A DNA stretch of 64,000 nt, from the NCBI RefSeq assembly GCF_013304735.1, contig NZ_JAAITI010000005.1:85731-149730 (forward strand), read 5' to 3'. This document shows positions 58,411-64,000 of the stretch, one piece after another (position 1 is the first letter of the stretch; the number at the start of each line of letters is the position of its first letter). A model generated the notes under the pieces. That model did not search any database and was not told where the DNA came from. It saw only the letters and a program-made list of their open reading frames with translations. Source of the stretch: Blautia luti (GTDB lineage: Bacteria; Bacillota; Clostridia; Lachnospirales; Lachnospiraceae). The position numbers and the translations under genes were made by a program.

Positions 58411-60528
58411 ATGTTATATGAAAGCATGGAGACAGCAAAGAAGATGCAGTATATACTCAATATGAGTCCGGTATTAAATAAAGACGCGATGTTCAGCGAT
58501 GGAACAGAATATTACCGGACACCTGTGGAACCGCGGGAGGGCGATACAGTTACGATCCGTTTTCGTACCCAGCGAAATAATGTGGACAACGTCTGTCTTG
58601 TGCATGACGGGGAATATCTGGAAATGAAACGGGAGAAGACTTCCGGAAGTTTTGATTACTATACTGCACAGATCATAATGGGAAAAGACATTGTGCGCTA
58701 TCATTTTGAAATCCATTCAGGGCTTGTTACCTGTTATTACGATACAAACGGTGTCAGTACCAGGCATGAGGAACGGACAGAATTTGAGATCTATCCGGAT
58801 TATCATGTGCCGGAATGGCTGAAGGGTGCGATCATGTACCAGATTTATGTGGATCGTTTTTATAACGGAGATCCTTCCAATGATGTGGAAACCGGAGAAT
58901 ACTCCTATATTGGGGATATTTCCGTGAAAGTGGATGACTGGGGAAAAATTCCTGCAGTTATGGGTGTCCGGGAATTTTACGGCGGCGATCTTCAGGGAGT
59001 CATGGATAAACTGGATTATCTGCAGGAGCTTGGGGTGGATGTGATTTATCTGAATCCGGTGTTTGTTTCCCCAAGCAACCACAAGTATGACTGTCAGGAC
59101 TATGACCATATCGATCCTCATATCGGAAAGATCGTGGAGGACTGTGACGGCCTTTTAAGCCCCGGAGACCGGGATAACAGTCATGCACTTAAGTATATCC
59201 GTCGTGTGACCGATAAATGGAATCTGAAGGCCAGCAACGAGCTTTTCCGGGAACTTGTGGAAGAGATCCACAGGAGAGGAATGAAAGTGATTCTGGATGG
59301 GGTATTTAACCACTGTGGATCTTTTAATAAATGGATGGACAGAGAACGGATCTATGAAAACCAGGAAGGATACGAAAAGGGAGCTTATGTTTCGGCGGAC
59401 AGCCCTTACCGTTCTTTCTTCTGTTTCCGGGATCAGAACCGCTGGCCATATAATCCTACTTATGATGGCTGGTGGACTCACGATACGTTGCCGAAACTGA
59501 ATTATGAAGGATCTGAGGAACTTTGTCAGACAATCCTTGACGTAGGCAGGAAATGGGTTTCTCCGCCGTATAATGTAGATGGATGGAGACTGGATGTGGC
59601 AGCAGATCTGGGCCACAGCAATGAATTTAACCATCACTTCTGGAAAGAGTTCCGAAAGGCGGTAAAAGAAGCCAATCCCAATGCGGTGATCCTTGCGGAA
59701 CACTACGGAAATCCGGAGAGCTGGCTTCTTGGTGATGAGTGGGATACAGTTATGAACTACGACGCTTTTATGGAGCCTGTAACCTGGTTCCTCACCGGAA
59801 TGGAGAAGCACAGTGATGAGTACCGGGAAGACCTTTATGGCAACAGTGAGGCTTTTATCGGAGCTATGAAGCATCATATGCGTTCACTGCATATGGGAGC
59901 TCTTTACGGGGCCATGAATGAGCTTTCCAACCACGATCATTCCAGATTTCTCACAAGAACCAACCACAGGGTAGGAAGGCTTTCCTATGCAGGAGCAGAA
60001 GCAGCATCTGCAGGTATCAACCCTGCGATCATGAGAGAGGCAGTTGTGATCCAGATGACGTGGCCTGGCGCACCTACGGTATATTACGGGGACGAGGCCG
60101 GCGTGTGCGGCTTTACAGATCCGGATAACCGCAGAACCTATCCATGGGGAAAAGAAGATTCTGAGATGTTGGATTTCCATAAACGGATGATCTGTGTACA
60201 CAAGGCATATCCGCTCCTTGCAAAAGGTTCCCTGGAATTTCTGTGGAACGATCATCAGGGCTTAAGTTATGGCCGTTTTTCTGATTCTGAGCAGATCATT
60301 GTGATTCTCAATAATCAGGATTATGAGAGAGATGTGAGAGTAACGGTCTGGAAAACCGGTGTGAGTCGGAAAGAAGCAACCGCTTTTCAGCGGCTGATGC
60401 TTTCTTCCAGAGAAGGCTATACGGAAATGCCGGAAGAATATATTGCAGATGCGGGAATCCTCCATGTGAGAATGCCTGCATACGGAGCGATGGTGCTTCA
60501 TCACAGAGCAAGGGATAAATATAAATAA
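58411..60528 (+). CDS. Alpha-glycosidase (GH13, neopullulanase/cyclomaltodextrinase type)
   Basis: A 705-residue cytoplasmic alpha-amylase-family enzyme. The N-terminal beta-sandwich (~1-125) matches the extra domain of cyclomaltodextrinases and neopullulanases. Region I is VIYLNPVFVSPSNHKYD, region II DGWRLDVA (nucleophile Asp395), region III ILAEHYG (acid Glu430), region IV LSNHDHSRF (Asp509), and MYQIYVDRFYNGD is typical of the group. Without a signal peptide it would degrade imported maltodextrins. GAGGAAAATAGA precedes the ATG. It is not part of an obvious maltodextrin transport operon. Confidence 0.92.
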   Translation: MLYESMETAKKMQYILNMSPVLNKDAMFSDGTEYYRTPVEPREGDTVTIRFRTQRNNVDNVCLVHDGEYLEMKREKTSGSFDYYTAQIIMGKDIVRYHFEIHSGLVTCYYDTNGVSTRHEERTEFEIYPDYHVPEWLKGAIMYQIYVDRFYNGDPSNDVETGEYSYIGDISVKVDDWGKIPAVMGVREFYGGDLQGVMDKLDYLQELGVDVIYLNPVFVSPSNHKYDCQDYDHIDPHIGKIVEDCDGLLSPGDRDNSHALKYIRRVTDKWNLKASNELFRELVEEIHRRGMKVILDGVFNHCGSFNKWMDRERIYENQEGYEKGAYVSADSPYRSFFCFRDQNRWPYNPTYDGWWTHDTLPKLNYEGSEELCQTILDVGRKWVSPPYNVDGWRLDVAADLGHSNEFNHHFWKEFRKAVKEANPNAVILAEHYGNPESWLLGDEWDTVMNYDAFMEPVTWFLTGMEKHSDEYREDLYGNSEAFIGAMKHHMRSLHMGALYGAMNELSNHDHSRFLTRTNHRVGRLSYAGAEAASAGINPAIMREAVVIQMTWPGAPTVYYGDEAGVCGFTDPDNRRTYPWGKEDSEMLDFHKRMICVHKAYPLLAKGSLEFLWNDHQGLSYGRFSDSEQIIVILNNQDYERDVRVTVWKTGVSRKEATAFQRLMLSSREGYTEMPEEYIADAGILHVRMPAYGAMVLHHRARDKYK

Positions 60529-60592
60529 TGCACAGTTCAGGAAACAGACCGTAAAAATATGGAGGATGCCTGATGGAAAGGAGAAATATACT

Positions 60593-60952
60593 ATGACAAT
60601 TGAGCAGTGTTACAGTGCAATTGAAAGCAATTATGAAGAGGTGCTTGGACGTTTTGCGGGAAACAAAATGCTGGTTGAAAAATTTGCCCGGAAATTTCTT
60701 GATGATCCAAGTTATCAGACACTTGTAGAGACTATGGATAAAGCAGATTATGAGGAAGCTTTCCGTGCCGCCCATACATTAAAGGGTGTTTGTGCAAATC
60801 TTGGATTTACGCAGCTGTTTAAAGTTTCCAGTGATCTGACAGAAGAGCTCAGAGGCGGCAATCCGGATGCCGCAAAGCTTCCGGAAATGCTTGAGAAAGT
60901 TTCTTCTGAGTACAGGAAGACGGTAGATGCGATTAACTGTGTAAATGAATAA
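60593..60952 (+). CDS. Orphan Hpt-domain protein
   Basis: A 119-residue four-helix histidine phosphotransfer protein. The phospho-accepting histidine is His61 in FRAAHTLKGVCANLGF. The rest (LTEELRGGN, MLEKVSSEYRKTV) fits the Hpt bundle. No kinase or receiver partner lies nearby. Such single Hpt proteins shuttle phosphate between a hybrid kinase and a response regulator; partners here are unknown. ATG 60593 follows AAAGGAG by 10 bases; the frame opens at 60566. Confidence 0.85.
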   Translation: MTIEQCYSAIESNYEEVLGRFAGNKMLVEKFARKFLDDPSYQTLVETMDKADYEEAFRAAHTLKGVCANLGFTQLFKVSSDLTEELRGGNPDAAKLPEMLEKVSSEYRKTVDAINCVNE

Positions 60953-60979
60953 AAAGCGTCAGAATTGAACGCTGTTTAT

Positions 60980-61029
60980 AAAAAAGCCGATCTGTTCTTT
61001 CCATTGCTGGAAAGAGGATCGGCTTTTTT
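60980..61029. terminator. Bidirectional terminator between the Hpt and arsR genes
   Basis: AAAAAGCCGATC (60981-60992) pairs with GATCGGCTTTTTT (61017-61029), with TTTCC/GGAAA inside. A-run and T-run on the two sides make it usable in both directions, for the Hpt gene and convergent arsR. Confidence 0.88.
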
Positions 61030-61046
61030 GACTGTTTTTTTATGTT

Positions 61047-61358
61047 TTATTCTTCTGTTACATGTTCCAGACCCTGATTCATGATGGTGGCTACATGGCT
61101 GTCTGCCAGGGAGTAGAAGATTGTTTTTCCATCTCTTCGAAATTTGACCAGTGACATCTGTTTCAGTACACGAAGCTGATGAGAAATGGCACTTTGTGTC
61201 ATGGAAAGCCGGTCGGCAATGTCCTGCACACAAAGCTCTTCTACAGAAAGCGCATACAGGATACGGATTCTGGTAGGATCACCAAAGACCTTAAAAAGGT
61301 CGGCGAGCCGATACAGCGTATCATCATTGATCGGGTAATCAATATGTGGTTTCTTCAT
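61047..61358 (-). CDS. ArsR/SmtB metal-sensing repressor
   Basis: A 103-residue winged-helix repressor. The recognition helix region is DIADRLSMTQSAISHQLRVLKQM, and the wing is FRRDGKTIFYSL. The C-terminal helix carries Asp86, His88, His99 and Glu102, with the same spacing as the alpha-5 zinc site of CzrA (D, H, H, H), except for Glu at the last place. This suggests a Zn/Co-type sensor. It lies 62 bp downstream of the P1B ATPase gene with its own promoter, and should repress the metal-export genes until metal binds (inference). GGAGG precedes ATG 61358; the longer frame to 61415 runs through the promoter. Confidence 0.88.
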   Translation of the reverse strand: MKKPHIDYPINDDTLYRLADLFKVFGDPTRIRILYALSVEELCVQDIADRLSMTQSAISHQLRVLKQMSLVKFRRDGKTIFYSLADSHVATIMNQGLEHVTEE

Positions 61359-61386
61359 TTGCGTATCCTCCAAACTATTAACTTCT

Positions 61387-61415
61387 ATTGTAGCTGAAAA
61401 AACCGCACCGGTCAA
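61387..61415 (-). promoter_or_regulatory. Promoter of arsR
   Basis: On the minus strand TTGACC (61410-61415) and TACAAT (61387-61392) are separated by 17 bp, so arsR can be made independently of the ATPase. No clear dyad operator was seen. Confidence 0.65.
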
Positions 61416-61420
61416 ATTCT

Positions 61421-64000
61421 TTATTTTTTATACAGGATACGAATGGAATTCAGCACGCAGATCATGGCAACACCAGTGTCTGCAAATACGGCCATCCACA
61501 TGTTTGCGTGTCCGGCAAGACCAAGGATCATAACTGCGATCTTGATCACAAGGGCGAATACCACGTTCTGCCATGCAATGCGGTTTGTGTTCCGCGCAAT
61601 GGCGATGGACTGCGGGATAGCGTCTACATTGGAATTCATAAATACAGCATCTGCAGCCTCGATCGCAGCATCTGCACCACTTCCCATGGCTGCGCCTACA
61701 TCAGCGCCAGCAAGAACAGGAGCGTCATTGATTCCGTCGCCGACAAACATAACCGTTCCGTGTGCCTCACGGACTTTTTTCAGGGCATTGAGCTTATCTT
61801 CCGGAAGAAGTTTGGCATAGATTTCATCGATTCCGGCATCTTTTCCTACGGCCTTTGCACTGTCTTCGGAATCTCCGGTAAGCATAACTGTGTGAAGACC
61901 GAGTTTTTTCAGGGAAGCAATGGCTTCTTTTGCATCTGGTTTGATAGTATCGGAGATCAGCATATATCCTGCAAAAGTTCCGTTTACAGCCATAAATACT
62001 TCAGAGCCGTAAGAGGCTTCTTTTAATTCTCCGATGGTGACGCCGAATTTATCCATCAGCTTGCGGTTTCCACAGAGAACTTTTCCCTCCGACATTTCTG
62101 CGACAATTCCATGTCCGGAAATTTCTTCCAGAGAGATCGGTTTTTCAAACTGGATTCCGCGTTCTTTTGCGGCAGCTACAATACTGTTTGCAATCGGATG
62201 TGTGGAGTTCTGCTCGCAGCCTGCACACATGGAAAGAAGTTCGTTTTCGTTATATTTACCGGCAGTTACAACTTTCTGAAGCTGGAAGTTACCTTCTGTG
62301 ATGGTTCCGGTTTTATCCATAACTACAGCGCCAAGATTGCTTAATCCCTCGATGGAAAGGCCGCCTTTGAACAGGATTCCTTTCTTGGAACCGGCACCGA
62401 TGCCTGAGAAGAATGCAAGCGGGATACTAAGTACAAGAGCACATGGGCAGCTCATTACCAGGAAGGTGATGGCTGTGTAGATCCAGTAATGCCAGTTTCC
62501 GGTTACAAGGGATGGAATCAGTGCTGTTGCAACAGCGATTCCTACAACACAAGGAGTGTACACTTTTGCAAAACGTGTGATAAAACGGTCGATCTTCGGT
62601 TTACTTGCTGCTGCATTTTCTACAGAATCCAGGATACGTGTGACCATGGACTCTTCGAGAGGTTTTTCCACGCGGATCTTTAACTGGCCGGAGGTATTTA
62701 CACATCCGGAAGTGATCTCGTCACCCTCGTTTACAGCAACTGGTACAGGTTCACCTGTGATTGGTGATGTGTCAATACGGCTGCTTCCTTCGAGGATCAC
62801 GCCGTCAAGAGGAATACGGTCGCCAGGGCGGACCAGGAGAACATCACCAACCTGAGCTTCCTCAGATGGGATTACCTGAATGTCATCGCCAACAATAAGA
62901 TTTACAACTTCCGGGCGGAGGTCAACAGCGTCCATGATCTGTCCACGGCTTCGCTCAACAGCTTTTTCCTCAAAAAGCTCACCGATACGGTAGAAGAGCA
63001 TAACGCCTACGGCCTCTGCAGAATCATTGATAGCAAAAGCAGCAAGGGTTGCAACACTCATCAGGAAGTTTTCATCGAAAACCTGTCCATGGGAGATGTT
63101 TTTGGCTGCTTTTACAACGATCACACCGCCAAGGGCCAGGTATGCAATCATGAATACCGGAAGAGTGGCAGTAGTTGCAAATCCTTTATGTTCCATGATT
63201 TCGCCGGCAACAAAGAGGATCGCACCGATGATAATACAGATTGTGTCGATCTTTTCTTTGGAAAAAGTTTCTTTTTTGCCAGCTGCGTGAGTTTCGGATG
63301 CAGCTGTCTGCGTTTTTGGCTTCGGATCTTTTTCTTTTACGACAACTTCGGATTCGATGGAAGTACAGATCTTGCGGATCTGGTCAAGATAGCGGTCCGG
63401 ATTTTTTGCAGTGACACGGAGCTGCTTGGTGGCAAAAGTGATGGTAGCTTCGGAGATACCGTCGAGATCTGCAATCTGTTCTTCCATCTTGGAAGCGCAG
63501 TGAGCACATCCTAAGTTCTCCAGAAGGTAGATCTTGGTTGTCACGTCAGCAGAAGCGGATGGTTTCGGATTTCTCGGAACAACTTTGACTTCGGATTCAA
63601 TGGAGGTGCAGATCTTGCGGATCTGCGGAAGCAGAGCATCCGGATCAGCAGCGTTTAAACGAAGCTGTTTGGTGGCGAAAGTGATGGTTGCACTTTCTAC
63701 GCCGTCAAGATGCTGGATCTGTTCCTCCATCTTGGAAGCACAGTGAGCACAGCCCAGGTTCTCCAGGATGTAGACACGTTTTGCGGATGCTGTGCTGTGG
63801 GAGTGCTCGTGATGCTCGTGGTTGTGGTCGTGATCCCCGCAGCCGCAACCGCAGTGTTCGTCATCGTGATGATGGTGATGCTCATGCTCGTGATGTTCGT
63901 GGTCATGATCATGATGTTCATGCTCGTGGTGGTCGTGATCATGATCCTCGCAACCACAGCCGCAGTGGTCATCGTCGTGATGATGGTGATGATGTTCATG
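61421..64000 (-). CDS. cadA: P1B-type Zn/Cd/Pb-exporting ATPase, 5' end outside the window
   Basis: At least 859 codons of a heavy-metal P-type ATPase; the frame stays open to the window edge, so the N-terminus is incomplete. From the edge, ~70 codons encode a His/Asp/Glu-rich stretch with two CGCGC motifs, then two tandem HMA domains (each NLGCAHCASKMEEQI). The membrane core has the CPC motif (MSCPCALVLSIP), DKTGTITEG phosphorylation site and GDGINDAPVLAGADVG. Lys in FALVIKIAV and Asp in FADTGVAMICVLNS match the P1B-2 (Zn, Cd, Pb) class rather than the Cu class. The ArsR-type sensor follows. A Met at 63730 is internal, since it lies inside the first HMA domain. Confidence 0.93.
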   Translation of the reverse strand, partial: HEHHHHHHDDDHCGCGCEDHDHDHHEHEHHDHDHEHHEHEHHHHHDDEHCGCGCGDHDHNHEHHEHSHSTASAKRVYILENLGCAHCASKMEEQIQHLDGVESATITFATKQLRLNAADPDALLPQIRKICTSIESEVKVVPRNPKPSASADVTTKIYLLENLGCAHCASKMEEQIADLDGISEATITFATKQLRVTAKNPDRYLDQIRKICTSIESEVVVKEKDPKPKTQTAASETHAAGKKETFSKEKIDTICIIIGAILFVAGEIMEHKGFATTATLPVFMIAYLALGGVIVVKAAKNISHGQVFDENFLMSVATLAAFAINDSAEAVGVMLFYRIGELFEEKAVERSRGQIMDAVDLRPEVVNLIVGDDIQVIPSEEAQVGDVLLVRPGDRIPLDGVILEGSSRIDTSPITGEPVPVAVNEGDEITSGCVNTSGQLKIRVEKPLEESMVTRILDSVENAAASKPKIDRFITRFAKVYTPCVVGIAVATALIPSLVTGNWHYWIYTAITFLVMSCPCALVLSIPLAFFSGIGAGSKKGILFKGGLSIEGLSNLGAVVMDKTGTITEGNFQLQKVVTAGKYNENELLSMCAGCEQNSTHPIANSIVAAAKERGIQFEKPISLEEISGHGIVAEMSEGKVLCGNRKLMDKFGVTIGELKEASYGSEVFMAVNGTFAGYMLISDTIKPDAKEAIASLKKLGLHTVMLTGDSEDSAKAVGKDAGIDEIYAKLLPEDKLNALKKVREAHGTVMFVGDGINDAPVLAGADVGAAMGSGADAAIEAADAVFMNSNVDAIPQSIAIARNTNRIAWQNVVFALVIKIAVMILGLAGHANMWMAVFADTGVAMICVLNSIRILYKK

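Noticed and set aside
63697..63999. A Thr/Ile-rich frame on the minus strand at the window edge
   Set aside because: It is a shifted frame of the His-rich ATPase tail; CAY repeats read out of frame give Ile/Thr/Met runs.
1..64000. Search for CRISPR arrays, tRNA/rRNA genes, insertion sequences, prophage or toxin-antitoxin pairs
   Set aside because: No regularly spaced repeats, cloverleaf-like runs, transposase, integrase or phage structural motifs were seen by eye.

Overview
The window is a gene-dense chromosomal segment from a spore-forming, low-to-mid GC Firmicute, most likely a gut Lachnospiraceae (Blautia/Ruminococcus-like). The evidence is sporulation genes (sigK, spoIIGA-sigE, spoIIE, yabP, a CotS-like coat protein), T-box leaders on thrS and proS, TTG/GTG starts behind strong GGAGG sites, glycoside hydrolases, and a three-gene DUF5717/DUF5716 operon that I associate with Lachnospiraceae. 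No rRNA, tRNA, CRISPR array, insertion sequence or prophage was seen. Product names are my own recognition of families and motifs; no database search was possible.

Layout. 1-9.9 kb: sulfur-transfer and RNA genes (cysteine desulfurase, thiI, mtaB), an HPr-like protein without its histidine, then a cluster in the Bacillus yrzL-yrrK-yrzB-yrrL-yrrM-yrrN order (ireB, ruvX, DUF1292, MltG-like, trmR, trhP) with RNase J and a YlbF protein inserted. 10-18.7 kb: sigK without a pro-sequence, the DUF5717/DUF5716/TPR operon, a large XRE-type regulator and a LytTR regulator with a degenerate receiver. 18.8-28.9 kb: a polar amino-acid ABC importer, purB, purA, a membrane-anchored HAD protein, a SEC-C protein, a YdcF protein and T-box-controlled thrS. 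28.9-36.7 kb: a six-gene minus-strand locus (GH2 glycosidase, AlkP-superfamily phosphodiesterase, PotABCD/AfuABC-like ABC importer) divergent from a long ArsR-like regulator, with three copies of an inverted repeat between them. 36.7-46.7 kb: aroE, spoIIGA-sigE, an AraC regulator with a GH78 rhamnosidase, an HD-domain protein, a manA remnant and T-box-controlled proS. 46.9-58.1 kb: cca, a CotS-like protein, phosphoglucomutase, then the conserved hup-rqcP-yabP-divIC-spoIIE-tilS-hpt-ftsH block, lacking yabQ. 58.4-64 kb: a GH13 alpha-glycosidase, an orphan Hpt protein, an ArsR metal sensor and a P1B-type Zn/Cd ATPase whose His-rich N-terminus runs off the window edge.

How the genes work together. 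Sporulation is the main thread. spoIIGA-sigE and spoIIE both carry TTGACA and TATAAT separated by 21 bp, the long spacing of Spo0A-activated sigma-A promoters. SpoIIE and SpoIIGA control sigma-F and sigma-E, and sigK, yabP and the CotS-like gene act later. A second thread is tRNA and translation quality: thiI, mtaB, trmR/trhP, tilS, cca, thrS, proS and rqcP. The two best candidates for undescribed biology are the DUF5717/DUF5716/TPR operon, which looks like an Hsp70/actin-fold ATPase with two large helical-repeat partners, and the GH2-phosphodiesterase-ABC locus, which suggests uptake and breakdown of a phosphorylated or phosphodiester-linked glycoside.
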